Positions 25,106 to 34,294 of a stretch of DNA of 64,000 nucleotides are shown one piece after another (position 1 is the stretch's first letter; each line of letters starts with the position of its first letter). Both the position numbers and the translations under genes were made by a program. Source of the stretch: Micromonospora antibiotica (GTDB lineage Bacteria; Actinomycetota; Actinomycetes; Mycobacteriales; Micromonosporaceae). The notes under the pieces were generated by a model. It worked only from the letters and a program-made list of their open reading frames with translations, made no database searches and was not told the DNA's origin. The stretch spans positions 28,755 to 92,754 of the forward strand of contig NZ_JAGFWR010000024.1 in assembly GCF_017599305.1 (NCBI RefSeq), given 5' to 3'.

Positions 25106-26878
25106 TCAGCCGACCCGCACCAGGTCGAACCGGTCGTAGACCATGCTGTAACCGCTGGATGCCGGGTTCCTGCCCACCGCCACGGCCCGCAGGGTGTGGT
25201 TGCCCGCGGACAACGACAGCGTGCCGTAGTCGGCCGCATAGTAGGCGGCGTTCCCGTACTCGTCCTGCGGCGGACCGACCATGACGCCGTCGAGGTAGAG
25301 GGCCTGGAACGCCCGGTTGGCGTTGCTCTTGAGGATTGCACGCAGGTCGTACACCCCGGACGTGCTCACCGGGAGCGTGAACTGGAGATACTGACCCCCT
25401 GCGGTCCCGTCCAGGGCGGTGGCCGCGCCACCGCTGGCGCCGGCCTCGGTGAAGACCCGGCTGGTCAGGCCGGGCGAGGCGGCGGTCGACAGCGACTCCG
25501 CCTCGTACCTGGTGACCGGCGCGCTCGCCGTGGCCGGGGTGACGAGCACCTTGTACACGGCGTTGGTGGGCAGCGTGCCGAGCGCGAGGGTGACGCCGCC
25601 CGAGGACAGGGCCACGTCCGCGTCGAGCACGACCGTCGGTGTGGACAGCGTCGGCGTGTTGGCCACCCGCTCCGCCCGTACGTGCACGACGTTGGACAAC
25701 GCCAGCGCCGACGCGTTGTTCAGCCGTAGCGAGACCCCCTGGTCACCGGTGGTCTGGTTGCCGATGAGCAGGACACCGCGGCGCTGGCCGGTGTCCAACG
25801 ACCCCAGCGCGTCGACAGTGGTCGCGGACGACGAGGTGACGGTGACCATCCGGCCGGTCATCGTCTTGTAGGTGTTGTAGCTCCACCAGACACCCTTGGG
25901 TAGCGTGCCGGTCGCCTTGTCGGCGGAGTTTCCCAGGGTGGCGATGAAGTTGCCGTCGCTGCCGATGTAGTCCCAGTCCGAGGCCAACGCGTCTTCCAGA
26001 CCGTTGGGGACGCTGCGCTCGAACTGTGCCAGCCAGCGGACGTTCGGCCCCGCCGCCCAGGCGTCCGCGTTGCCGTAGCTGCTGCCCTGGTATTCGGTGA
26101 TCGCGATCGGCATCGGGGTGATGCCGTTGGCCTGCATCCAGCTTCTGATCTGCGCCGTGTGTCCGGGCACGTCCGTCGGGGCCGGGCTCAGCTCGTGCCA
26201 GGACAGGACGTCGGGCAGGCAGCGGTTGTCGCGGCAGTAGGTGAGGAACTGCTGGAGCTTGGTGAAGTTGTAGGCGCTGAGCTCCGGTGCCTCGACCCGG
26301 TACGACGAGTTGCGTGCCTTCACCGCGTCGTAGGCCACCTTGTGTGCCTGGAAGTAGGTGGTGGTGTAGAGGTTTCCCCACTGCGCTTCCGGCTCGTTCC
26401 AGGGGATCCAGGCGTTGACCCGGTAGCCTTTCTGCTCCGCTTCGGACATCACCCCGTTGACGATGGTCGTCCACGTGCTGAAGTTGCCGTTGTCACCGGG
26501 GCGGTAGTTGCGGTACGGACTGTTCGGGTTCGCCGAGTAGTAGTAGAGGCCGACCCGCAGGTTCGCGCCGGTTGCCGAGACCCGTCGGTAGGTGGCGGGG
26601 TCGTAGAGGCTCGGCAGGTTCGGGTGGTGGTCGGCACCGCGCTGCGACCTGACCCTGACACCGTCGACGAGATACTGCGCGGGCGCGGACGCCGAGATGC
26701 CGTGCAGGAAGCCGCTGGCGATCTGGGTGGCCGCTCCCCGGTCGGAACCGTAGTCGACGGTGATCGTGGTGGTGGCTGCCGCCGAGGCGGCGTCGGTGGT
26801 GACCGTGACCATGCCGGCGGCCACCAGGACACCGACGGCCGCAGCGGTCACCGGTCGTCCTGTACGGGAAAAGAACAT
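25106..26878 (-). CDS. Secreted clan GH-A-like glycoside hydrolase with C-terminal CBM
   Basis: The 590-residue protein starts at an ATG preceded by AGGAGGAGACCG; a longer frame upstream is unlikely. A signal peptide of about 32 residues leads into a TIM-barrel-like domain with a candidate acid/base in AWIPWNEPEAQWG and a candidate nucleophile in IAITEYQGSSYG, the arrangement of GH39/GH5-type retaining enzymes. A beta-rich linker follows. The last ~140 residues (YEAESLSTAASPGLTSR through YSMVYDRFDLVRVG) look like a CBM6/35-type carbohydrate-binding module. The preceding sugar-import operon on the same strand suggests the products of this enzyme are imported. Confidence 0.82.
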   Translation of the reverse strand: MFFSRTGRPVTAAAVGVLVAAGMVTVTTDAASAAATTTITVDYGSDRGAATQIASGFLHGISASAPAQYLVDGVRVRSQRGADHHPNLPSLYDPATYRRVSATGANLRVGLYYYSANPNSPYRNYRPGDNGNFSTWTTIVNGVMSEAEQKGYRVNAWIPWNEPEAQWGNLYTTTYFQAHKVAYDAVKARNSSYRVEAPELSAYNFTKLQQFLTYCRDNRCLPDVLSWHELSPAPTDVPGHTAQIRSWMQANGITPMPIAITEYQGSSYGNADAWAAGPNVRWLAQFERSVPNGLEDALASDWDYIGSDGNFIATLGNSADKATGTLPKGVWWSYNTYKTMTGRMVTVTSSSATTVDALGSLDTGQRRGVLLIGNQTTGDQGVSLRLNNASALALSNVVHVRAERVANTPTLSTPTVVLDADVALSSGGVTLALGTLPTNAVYKVLVTPATASAPVTRYEAESLSTAASPGLTSRVFTEAGASGGAATALDGTAGGQYLQFTLPVSTSGVYDLRAILKSNANRAFQALYLDGVMVGPPQDEYGNAAYYAADYGTLSLSAGNHTLRAVAVGRNPASSGYSMVYDRFDLVRVG

Positions 26879-26950
26879 CGGTCTCCTCCTGGAGAGATCC
26901 GGGGACGGGAGGTGCCCGTCGGAGGTCGACGGGCGGTCGGAGCGCGCACC

Positions 26951-26994
26951 GTGCGGCGGTGCGCGGTGCGTGGTGCGGCGGTGCGCGGTGCGTG
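26951..26994. repeat. 22-bp tandem duplication
   Basis: Two exact head-to-tail copies of a 22-base unit beginning GTGCGGCGGTGCG lie in the interval between the cupin gene and the glycosidase gene. No function is evident. Confidence 0.8.
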
Positions 26995-27050
26995 GTTCGG
27001 GCGGGAAGCCTGCACCGGTGGTGGAGTGGCTGACCGGCCCGGCGTTCACG

Positions 27051-27761
27051 TCACCGGTAGGGGCTGAGCCGGCCACACATGCCGAACGGACGCCGGTCGG
27101 GCTCGGGCGCCGCCTGCGAGTGGACCTTGGCCTCGGCCAGATGGGTGCCGGAGCCCTCGGCCAGCGAGCGCAGGCGGCGTCGTACCTCAGCGAGGGAGGC
27201 GGCCGGACCGGCGTCGAGAATGCGATGCCACTGGGTGGTCCGGGCACTGGTCAGGGACACTGCGGCGTCGTACAGGGCCCGCAGCGAGGAGGTGTCACCG
27301 CTAGCCAGGTCCCGCTGGATCGCGAGGTAGCCCTGCACTGCGAGATCGCGGCGACGGCGGGCGCGACGCCCCGCCGCGGGGGAGTGGGTGGGTTCCGGTC
27401 CGAGATCGGCAGCCTCGGCGTATGCGGCCGGGTCCGCGAGGACCTCCGGCGGAAACGTGAGTACGGCGTCTCCGGCCTCCGGTAGCCCGCAGTTCTCCAT
27501 GATGACCACCACCCTGAGGTCGCCGAGATTGACCGCCCGGTGCACGGTGCCCGGCGTGAAGCAGACGACGGTCCCCGGCAGCAGCGGTGTGGTGGCGGGG
27601 CCGGCGAGGGTCAGGGTGTGCAACTCGCCGCGCCCACCGACCACCACGTACGCCTCGGTGCACGCCGTGTGCAGGTGTGGTGAGCCGCCGTGGCAGCCGT
27701 CGGATGCCGCCCAGGGATAGACCTCGAGCCCGGAGACACCGATGCCGTTGGGTAGGTTCAC
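27051..27761 (-). CDS. Cupin-domain protein
   Basis: The 236-residue protein begins at the GTG overlapping the previous stop (GTGA). Residues 20-110 form a cupin barrel with metal-ligand patterns GGSPHLHTACTEAYVVVGG (His, His, Glu) and FTPGTVHRAVN (His). The C-terminal part is helical and Arg-rich, ending in RRRLRSLAEG. It is the seventh and last gene of the sugar operon. A role as a sugar-lactone or sugar isomerase-like or sensing protein is possible; family membership alone does not fix the substrate. Confidence 0.8.
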   Translation of the reverse strand: MNLPNGIGVSGLEVYPWAASDGCHGGSPHLHTACTEAYVVVGGRGELHTLTLAGPATTPLLPGTVVCFTPGTVHRAVNLGDLRVVVIMENCGLPEAGDAVLTFPPEVLADPAAYAEAADLGPEPTHSPAAGRRARRRRDLAVQGYLAIQRDLASGDTSSLRALYDAAVSLTSARTTQWHRILDAGPAASLAEVRRRLRSLAEGSGTHLAEAKVHSQAAPEPDRRPFGMCGRLSPYR

Positions 27762-28684
27762 CACGGGTGGTCCTCCAGGTACCGCTCGACGCGACCGGCA
27801 GTCCAGACGCCGTCGGCGATGACGACGCGGTACCGACGCCACAGGGTCGTCCCGGCCGGCAGGACCACCTCCTCCGCGAACGCCAACGACGGATTGACCG
27901 CCGCGAAGGGCTCGTTGCGCACGAACCAGACGGGCGGGCTGTCCTCGGCGGACGGGTCGGGAACAACGACCAGGGTCGAGGCCGCGTCCACGACATCGTG
28001 CGGGCCGGTGTACGCGAGCCACGCCGCCCGCTGTCCCATCACACTGGGTCCCTCCAGACCACCGGCGGCGAGGATGGTGCCGCCGGTCAGATCCCGTGGC
28101 CCACGCCAGAACAGGCCGCTGTAGCCGGCCGCCTCCCGGCCGAGGACGGTGGGGCTGCCGATCTCCAGCGCGTCCCCGCTCACGTTGGTCAGCGCGCTGG
28201 CGATGGTGAGCTCCCAGATGCCCGCCACCTCGTCTACGCCGTGTACGGCGATGTCCCGGTGTTCCTCGATCCAGGGCCGGCCCCGGGCGTTGTGCCAGTG
28301 CACCTGCTCGGTGAGGTCGAGTCGGTCGACGCCGACGTCGAACCGGGAGAACGCCTGGTGGCGTAGTGACCCGACGTTGTCGAGCCGCTGGTAGCCCTCG
28401 TCACGCACGTAGCTGTAGCCGCCCCAGAAGTTCTCCCCCGACAGATGGGAGATCGTCATGGCGACACCCTTGTGCCAGCGGTGGTCGTGCGGGCGGTGTG
28501 CCGAGACGAGATTGCCGGCGGTGGTGCGTACCGGGTGGAAGAAGGGCGCCGGGCATTCCCACGGGTCGGTCTCGGCCCCGTACACGTAGGACACCAGTTC
28601 CTGGTCGCGGATGCTGACGGTGACGGCCGTACCGACGTCGTGCCGGACCCGCAGAGCCACGTCGGCCGGGATGTTGCGGTTCAT
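27758..28684 (-). CDS. PmoA-like DUF6807 family protein
   Basis: The 308-residue protein matches the pattern of DUF6807 (PmoA-like) proteins found beside Gfo/Idh dehydrogenases in sugar catabolism loci: PAPFFHPVRTTAGNLVSAHR, HDHRWHKGVAMTISHLSG and the distal GYSGLFWRGPRDLTGG. It has no signal peptide. The ATG overlaps the stop of the dehydrogenase gene by four bases. The biochemical role of this family is not established; its operon partner suggests action on an oxidised sugar or uronate-like intermediate. Confidence 0.82.
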   Translation of the reverse strand: MNRNIPADVALRVRHDVGTAVTVSIRDQELVSYVYGAETDPWECPAPFFHPVRTTAGNLVSAHRPHDHRWHKGVAMTISHLSGENFWGGYSYVRDEGYQRLDNVGSLRHQAFSRFDVGVDRLDLTEQVHWHNARGRPWIEEHRDIAVHGVDEVAGIWELTIASALTNVSGDALEIGSPTVLGREAAGYSGLFWRGPRDLTGGTILAAGGLEGPSVMGQRAAWLAYTGPHDVVDAASTLVVVPDPSAEDSPPVWFVRNEPFAAVNPSLAFAEEVVLPAGTTLWRRYRVVIADGVWTAGRVERYLEDHPW

Positions 28685-29796
28685 GCGTTGCTCCTTGCCG
28701 GCGCCCAGCCGGCCGTGTCGCCATGCAGGGCGTGGTAGAAGGGGCTCTGCGGGACGAGTTCGGTGCGCCGTACCGCCCGACCGGTCAGGGCCGACTGGTA
28801 CAGGGCGGTGACGAGTTCGAGGGTGCTCCGGACACCGGCTCCGCTGGCCGGTGGACGCGTACCGGCCCGCAACGCCGCCAGGAGCAGCGGAAACTGGGCG
28901 GCGTGCGAACTGGGCACGTCGGGCGTCGGCGTCCGCCACCGCTGACGGCGCTGTTCGGGCACGTGCGGGGCGGCGGTGTACGTCCAGTCGCTGTCGCGGT
29001 AGCCGTACAGGTGGGTCAGTTCGACTGTCGCGTCGGACAGGTCGATCCGTAGGTAGCTCTCCTCACGAGGTGACAGGATGCTGTTGGTGACGCTGGCCAG
29101 CGCGCCGTTGGTGAATCGGACGAGGGCCAACGACACGTCCTCGGTCTCGACGTCGCGGTCCAGCCGCCCGGCCAGCGCGGTCACCTCCTCCCAGGGGCCG
29201 AGCAGGGTCAACAGCAGGTCCATCTGGTGGATGCCGTGTCCCATGGTCGGGCCGCCGCCCTCGGACGCCCAGCTACCGCGCCAGGGGACGGTGAAGTAGG
29301 CGGGCGGGCGGTACCAGGCGGTCGTGCACTGCGCCAACAGCGGACGGCCCAGCTCACCGGCGGCGATCAGGTCAGCGGCGTGCATTCCGGCGGAGCCGAA
29401 CCGGTGCTGGAACACCACCGAGGCGTAGGCACCGCTGGCCTGCTCCGCGGCGGTGATCCGGTCGAACTCGGCGAGTGTGCGGCACGGAGGCTTCTCCACC
29501 CAGGCCCAACTGCCGGCGGCGAGGACCGATTCGAGTTGCCCGACGTGCTCGGCCGGCGGCGTGCACACGTGCACCAGGTCCGGACGTTGCGCGGCGAGCA
29601 TCTCGTCGACCTCGGTGTAACCGGCGGTGATGTCGGCGTGGGCGCAGAACTGCGCGAGCCGGGAGGGGTCCACGTCGACCGCGGCGACCAGTTCGACCCG
29701 GTCCCGGTGCGCCTGGATCGTGGGCAGGTGACTGCCGGTGGCGATGCCGCCGGTCCCGACGACGGCCACCCGGATGCGTCCGTCCCGACCTGTCAT
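28681..29796 (-). CDS. Gfo/Idh/MocA family oxidoreductase
   Basis: The 371-residue cytoplasmic enzyme starts with an NAD(P)-binding Rossmann motif (VAVVGTGGIATGSHLP). It has the conserved VEKPPCRT lysine motif (family EKP) near residue 101 and GGGPTMGHGIHQMDLLL in the C-terminal domain, where the histidine and aspartate belong to the active site. It is expected to oxidise or reduce a sugar or sugar derivative brought in by the ABC transporter encoded upstream. It is in the same operon, 28 bases after the permease. Confidence 0.92.
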   Translation of the reverse strand: MTGRDGRIRVAVVGTGGIATGSHLPTIQAHRDRVELVAAVDVDPSRLAQFCAHADITAGYTEVDEMLAAQRPDLVHVCTPPAEHVGQLESVLAAGSWAWVEKPPCRTLAEFDRITAAEQASGAYASVVFQHRFGSAGMHAADLIAAGELGRPLLAQCTTAWYRPPAYFTVPWRGSWASEGGGPTMGHGIHQMDLLLTLLGPWEEVTALAGRLDRDVETEDVSLALVRFTNGALASVTNSILSPREESYLRIDLSDATVELTHLYGYRDSDWTYTAAPHVPEQRRQRWRTPTPDVPSSHAAQFPLLLAALRAGTRPPASGAGVRSTLELVTALYQSALTGRAVRRTELVPQSPFYHALHGDTAGWAPARSNA

Positions 29797-29824
29797 GCGG
29801 TGTGCTCCTTCGCGCTGGTGGGGT

Positions 29825-30715
29825 TCATCGGCTGGACCGTCCGTCCCGCGCGGCGACCGCTGTCGGATCGACCACCCGCAGGGCGACGAGCAGCAACGTG
29901 AGGGTGGTCGCCATGTAGACGGTCGCCATGGCGTTGATCTCCTGGGAGGCGAGTTCCCCGGCCTGGACCGCCGCGCCGTACAACGCGACGACGAGGGTCT
30001 GACTGTCCGGGCCCGAGACGAGGAAGGTCAGTTCGAACTGGCCGACGACCCGTACCAGGGTCAGGACACCGGCTGCCAGCAGGCCGGGCACCAGCAGCGG
30101 ACCGAGGATGTGCACGAAGACCCGGCGGTTGGTGGCACCGCAGACCCGGGCCGCCTGTTCGATGCGGGGATCGACCTGCTCCACGAACGGGAGGAGCACC
30201 AGCACCGCGAACGGGATGGCCGGGACGAGGTTCACCAGCACGATCCCGGCCAGCGTGTCGTTGAGTCGCAGCCGGTAGACCAGGGTCGCCAACGGCACGG
30301 CGTAGGTCATGACGGGCACCACCTGCGGCACGAGGAACAGGAGCAGGAGCAACCGGCGACCGGGGAAGGTCAGCCGGGCCAGCACGTAGGCGGTCGGCAG
30401 TGCCACCGCCAGCGTCACCGCCACGACGGCCACCCCCACCTCGACGGTGGTCACCAGCAGCCGTCCGAGGCCGAAGGTGGTCCACGACTGCGTGTACCAG
30501 CGGGTGGTGTAGCCGCGCGGCAACCAGCCGTCGGCAAGCTGCGTGGTGAGCGAGGCGAGCAGGACGCTGGCCACGGCCAGCAGCAGACCCCCGACGAACA
30601 CCCACAGCCCGCCCCAGGTGACCGCGCCGGTGAGGGTGTACCCGGGCGGGCGGCGTGCGGCCCCGACGGGGGGCGGGGCGGCTTGCCCGGTGGATGTGGC
30701 GGCGACGTCGGTCAT
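29825..30715 (-). CDS. Sugar ABC transporter permease (second)
   Basis: The 296-residue protein has six predicted membrane helices and the EAA-type loop (EQAARVCGATNRRVFVHILG) that contacts the ATPase. It is the second of two inner-membrane subunits. The ATG overlaps the stop of the first permease gene by four bases. The cytosolic N terminus is longer than usual and Pro/Ala-rich. Together with the binding protein and ATPase it forms a Type I importer, probably for an oligosaccharide or sugar acid given the operon partners. Confidence 0.9.
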   Translation of the reverse strand: MTDVAATSTGQAAPPPVGAARRPPGYTLTGAVTWGGLWVFVGGLLLAVASVLLASLTTQLADGWLPRGYTTRWYTQSWTTFGLGRLLVTTVEVGVAVVAVTLAVALPTAYVLARLTFPGRRLLLLLFLVPQVVPVMTYAVPLATLVYRLRLNDTLAGIVLVNLVPAIPFAVLVLLPFVEQVDPRIEQAARVCGATNRRVFVHILGPLLVPGLLAAGVLTLVRVVGQFELTFLVSGPDSQTLVVALYGAAVQAGELASQEINAMATVYMATTLTLLLVALRVVDPTAVAARDGRSSR

Positions 30716-31626
30716 CCCTTGCCTCCGGTGGTGGGCCCGCGGTGCAGCAGCCCGCGTGCCGACAGCACGAGGCCGAGGACCGCCAACTGGACGACCGCCA
30801 TCACCACGGCGGCGGCGGACGCGGTCGGGTAGTGCCCGTAGCTGTACTCGGTGTAGGCGACCTTCGACAGCACGCGGGTGGGACCGGCGTCGTTGCCCAC
30901 CAGGGTGGCGGAGGGGAACACCCCGAACGCCAGCACGAAGGAGAGGCAGAACGTGATCGTCATCCCGGGCAGCAGCAGCGGGAAGGTCACCAGCCAGAAC
31001 CGTTGGGCGGGCCGCGCGCCGCAGACCGCAGCGGCCTTGTCCAGGCCCGGGTCGATGCCTGAGGTGTAGCCGACCATCAGCAGGAACGCGAAGGGCAGCC
31101 CGGTGAACACCAGCGACAGCAGCACTCCGGTGACGTTTCCGACCAGGGGCAGCGGCTGTTCGATGGCCCCGATGCCGAGCAACGCCCGGTTGAGCCAGCC
31201 GGAGGGGCCGAGGAACTCCTTCATCGCCGAGGCGACGAAGACGGTGCCCAGGGTCATGGGGACCAGGACGACAGCGATGAGGGCGCGTTTGGCCCGGACC
31301 CGGCCGCGCATCCGGTAGGCGATCGGCACCGCCAGCACGACGTTGACGACCGAGGCGGCGAGCGCCAGCTCCAGCGTGATCAGGATCGACCTGCGGCTGC
31401 CGTGGTTGTTGACCAGCCGGTCGGCGAAGAAGTCACGATAGGCCGAGGACCAGCCCTGGGTGCCCTGGAAGGACAGCCCGACGCCGTAGCACACCGGGTA
31501 GACGAAGAACACGACCATGAACAGCGCGCCGGGCACGACCAGCCACACCGTCGGCGTGACGCCCCGCCGACGGGCACGGTCCCGCCACCGCAGCAGGTGA
31601 TCCCCGCTGGGCCCGCTCGCGCTCAT
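30712..31626 (-). CDS. Sugar ABC transporter permease (first)
   Basis: The 304-residue integral membrane protein has six helices, starting with VWLVVPGALFMVVFFVYPV, and the ATPase-contacting loop DKAAAVCGARPAQRFWLVTF. It pairs with the following permease. Its ATG overlaps the ATPase stop by four bases, continuing the chain of coupled genes. It belongs to the same binding-protein-dependent family as spermidine/putrescine, iron and sugar importers, so the sugar assignment rests on context. Confidence 0.9.
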   Translation of the reverse strand: MSASGPSGDHLLRWRDRARRRGVTPTVWLVVPGALFMVVFFVYPVCYGVGLSFQGTQGWSSAYRDFFADRLVNNHGSRRSILITLELALAASVVNVVLAVPIAYRMRGRVRAKRALIAVVLVPMTLGTVFVASAMKEFLGPSGWLNRALLGIGAIEQPLPLVGNVTGVLLSLVFTGLPFAFLLMVGYTSGIDPGLDKAAAVCGARPAQRFWLVTFPLLLPGMTITFCLSFVLAFGVFPSATLVGNDAGPTRVLSKVAYTEYSYGHYPTASAAAVVMAVVQLAVLGLVLSARGLLHRGPTTGGKG

Positions 31627-32744
31627 GACGGCTGTCCGTCGACCGGCAGGGCCCGGTCGGGCGTCGGTGTCTCCGTCTGCGGCCGGGCGAACAGCCGGAC
31701 CCGGTCCGGCGCGACGACGGCGACCGCCCGTTCGCCGGGCCGGAACGACCGGTCCGACCGGCAGTGCAGGAGTTGGCCACCGGGTCCGCTGCCCTCGATG
31801 GCGAAACCCCGGCCCTGGTACTCGCACACCCGCACGTCGAGCGGCACCTCGTTGCCGGAGCCGGCGGCCGGTTCCCGGACGAGCAGCAGATCCTCGGGTC
31901 TGATCATCGCGACGGCGGGGCCCGGGGCGGGCCGGTCGGTGCCGTATCCACCGACGCGCAGCACCAGGTCGCCGGCGTCGAACACCCCGCCTGTCAGTGT
32001 CCCCGGCAGACTGTTGCGGTAGCCGACGAACCCGGCCACGAACGCGTTGGCGGGCCGCTCGTACACCTCGGCGGGTGTGCCGACCTGCTGGACCGCGCCG
32101 TCGCGGAGCACCACCAGCCGGTCGGCGAGGGACAACGCCTCGGTCTGGTCGTGCGTCACATAGATGGTGGTGAGGCTGAGCTGCTGGTGCAGCGCCCGGA
32201 TCTCGGTGCGTAGATCCAACCGCAGGCTCGCGTCGAGGTTGGACAGGGGTTCGTCCATCAGCACCAGGCGGGGCTCGACCACGACGGCGCGGGCGATCGC
32301 CACCCGTTGCTGCTGGCCGCCGGAGAGCTGGCGGGGATACCGGTCGGCCTGCGCCCGCAACCGGACGAGGTCGAGGGCCCGCCGCACCCGCTCGGCCCGC
32401 TCGGGCTTCGGGCACCCCCGCATCCGCAGGCCGAAGGCGATGTTGTCGGCGACGGTCAGGTGGGGGAAGAGCGCGTAGTTCTGGAAGACCATTGCGATAC
32501 CACGCTGTTCCGGCGGTAGCCGGTCGATGCGCCGCCCGTCCAGGCTGATCGTGCCGGTGGTCGGATCGAGTAGCCCGGCCAGCAGGTTCAACGCCGTCGA
32601 CTTGCCGCAGCCGGACGGGCCCAGCAACGCTACGAACTCACCTGCGGGCACGTCGAGCTCAAGGCCCTCCAGCGCGGTGAAGGAGCCGAACTCCCGACGC
32701 AGGGCGTCGATACGCAGCGCGCCTCCGCAGCCCCGGCCGGTCAC
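31623..32744 (-). CDS. ABC importer ATP-binding protein (PotA/MalK-like)
   Basis: The 373-residue protein has Walker A GPSGCGKST, signature LSGGQQQRVAIARAVV, Walker B LVLMDEPLSNLD and H-loop YVTHDQTEA. A C-terminal TOBE-like regulatory domain covers about residues 235-373. The start is the GTG overlapping the binding-protein stop (GTGA); a much longer frame reading upstream through the binding-protein gene is spurious. It energises import through the two permeases encoded downstream. Confidence 0.93.
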   Translation of the reverse strand: MTGRGCGGALRIDALRREFGSFTALEGLELDVPAGEFVALLGPSGCGKSTALNLLAGLLDPTTGTISLDGRRIDRLPPEQRGIAMVFQNYALFPHLTVADNIAFGLRMRGCPKPERAERVRRALDLVRLRAQADRYPRQLSGGQQQRVAIARAVVVEPRLVLMDEPLSNLDASLRLDLRTEIRALHQQLSLTTIYVTHDQTEALSLADRLVVLRDGAVQQVGTPAEVYERPANAFVAGFVGYRNSLPGTLTGGVFDAGDLVLRVGGYGTDRPAPGPAVAMIRPEDLLLVREPAAGSGNEVPLDVRVCEYQGRGFAIEGSGPGGQLLHCRSDRSFRPGERAVAVVAPDRVRLFARPQTETPTPDRALPVDGQPS

Positions 32745-33937
32745 TTCGTCGACCCGATCGACCTGTTCCAGATGTCGTACTTCACCTGCACGTGATCGCC
32801 CACCACCGGGTTGCGCACCTGCGCGGTGGCCAGCAGCCGCCGGTTGAAGTCCGGGCTGCCGTGCCGCTGGTAGCGGGCCTGAGCGTCGGCGGTGGCCATG
32901 GAAAGGTCGACACCGTGGACGGGGAAGGCGGCGCGGAACGGGATCGTCATCGCCTGGTGCCGGGGTTCCAGCAGATACGTGATCAGGGCCAGGTCGACGG
33001 CGAGCCGGTCCGGGTCCACCCCCCTCGGTACGGCGGCCCACTGGGCGACCTCGATGGTGACCGGGTCGTCGAACGCCTGGAGAGCGAACTGGTCGCCGAG
33101 CACGCCCTTGGCCTTCATCTGCACGTCGAAGCCGGTCTCGCTGAGCACGATGTCGAGCGATCCCTTGGCGAGGGCGTCGAAGGTGTCGACCGTCTTGGTG
33201 GCGTACGGCGCCGTGTATCTGTTGAGCTCCGCCAGATAGGCCCAGGTCTTCGTCCAGGTCGCCGGGTCGGCCGGGTTCGGGTCGCCGAGCATGTGGGGCA
33301 GCGCGTCGACGAACTGGTTGGCCGGCCCGCTGCCGGTGGGCACGGCGGCGAACCCGAACCGTCCCGGATGTGCTTTCGCCCAGGTCAGCAGCTCCTGTGG
33401 GGTGCGCGGTGGATGCGCGACGGTCCGCGTGTCGTACGCGAGCACCGGGCCGTCCGGCTGGCCCGAGATGATCATTGCGTTGCCGTTGAGGGCGTCCTGC
33501 AGCTGCCGCGCGGCCGGAGTCATCACGCCGGCCGGGTCGGGCAGGGCGGCGGCGTAGCCCGGCAGCAGGGGCACCACGGTCTGCTGCTTGGCGAGCAGGG
33601 AGAGACCCTCGGTGCCGGTGAGGACCAGGTCGTCGGTGACGTTGCCCGACTGCTGCTGGGCGTAGAGCTTGCCGACGACATCGGTGGGTGTGCCGCTCTC
33701 GTACCGTACCGACGACACGAGCTGCGGATGTTCCTGGGCGAAGCGTTCGATGACCGGTCTGGTCAGGGCGAGGACGCCGGAGACGTCCAGGATGCGCAGC
33801 ACGACCGGCCTGGTCGGCAGGTCCGGCACCCCGGTCGGCGGTGCCGCGACCGGAGCGCGCCCGGGGGCGGCGCAGCCGGTGAGCGCGACCGCGAGGGCGA
33901 CGACTGTCACCACAGCGGCGGGACGGGATCTGCTCAT
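32741..33937 (-). CDS. Extracellular solute-binding lipoprotein
   Basis: The 398-residue protein has a lipoprotein signal with lipobox LTGC (Cys22), so it is anchored on the outer face of the membrane. The mature part is a family 1-type binding protein: LVLTGTEGLSLLAK, MIISGQPDGPVLAYDTRTVA and GDPNPADPATWTKTWAYLAE. It is the first gene of a seven-gene coupled operon read from the promoter at 34225-34253, leaving a leader of about 280 bases. Ligand unknown; the downstream dehydrogenase, DUF6807 and cupin genes point to a sugar or sugar acid. Confidence 0.9.
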   Translation of the reverse strand: MSRSRPAAVVTVVALAVALTGCAAPGRAPVAAPPTGVPDLPTRPVVLRILDVSGVLALTRPVIERFAQEHPQLVSSVRYESGTPTDVVGKLYAQQQSGNVTDDLVLTGTEGLSLLAKQQTVVPLLPGYAAALPDPAGVMTPAARQLQDALNGNAMIISGQPDGPVLAYDTRTVAHPPRTPQELLTWAKAHPGRFGFAAVPTGSGPANQFVDALPHMLGDPNPADPATWTKTWAYLAELNRYTAPYATKTVDTFDALAKGSLDIVLSETGFDVQMKAKGVLGDQFALQAFDDPVTIEVAQWAAVPRGVDPDRLAVDLALITYLLEPRHQAMTIPFRAAFPVHGVDLSMATADAQARYQRHGSPDFNRRLLATAQVRNPVVGDHVQVKYDIWNRSIGSTK

Positions 33938-34224
33938 CGACGGTTCTCCTGGTCGTAGCGTTGTGGGGGTCGGCGCCGGCGGCGGTCACCGGGTCGGCGG
34001 TCGGGCGCGACGAACCAGCGGAGGGACGGCCCGTCCCGTTCGGGCCGGCTCCGATGGTCATCGGTTGCAGACGGGAACCGGGTGGACCCGGGCGGGCCAC
34101 GCCCGGACACCGGGCGCGGTGACCTGCCGACGGGCGGCGGGCGGCGGGCGGCGTCGCCGGCAATCCGGTGCAGAACCCCCGAAAGCCCATTGGTCAATTA
34201 GATTGGCATCTATGCGCTAGGGTC

Positions 34225-34253
34225 ACGATAGTGATCGATCACTTTTCTGTCAA
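34225..34253 (-). promoter_or_regulatory. Promoter of the sugar operon with embedded LacI-type operator
   Basis: On the minus strand a -35 TTGACA (34253-34248) and a -10 TATCGT (34230-34225) are separated by exactly 17 bases. The spacer and its edge contain a perfect 14-bp palindrome AGTGATCGATCACT (34230-34243) with a central CG, as in LacI-family operators. Binding of the divergent LacI regulator here would occlude the operon promoter and probably its own. Confidence 0.7.
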
Positions 34254-34294
34254 CGCTCTTCGATCACCACCGCCCACCAGGGGGAATGAGAGAA

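Noticed and set aside
31623..34190. A single 855-codon frame covering the ABC ATPase and the region upstream.
   Set aside because: The upstream part is out of frame with the clear solute-binding lipoprotein gene; the ATPase starts at the GTG at 32744.
33934..34197. A possible upstream ORF in the leader of the sugar operon ending at the binding-protein start.
   Set aside because: It starts with TTG, has poor ribosome-binding sequence and Arg/Pro-rich composition; more likely chance.
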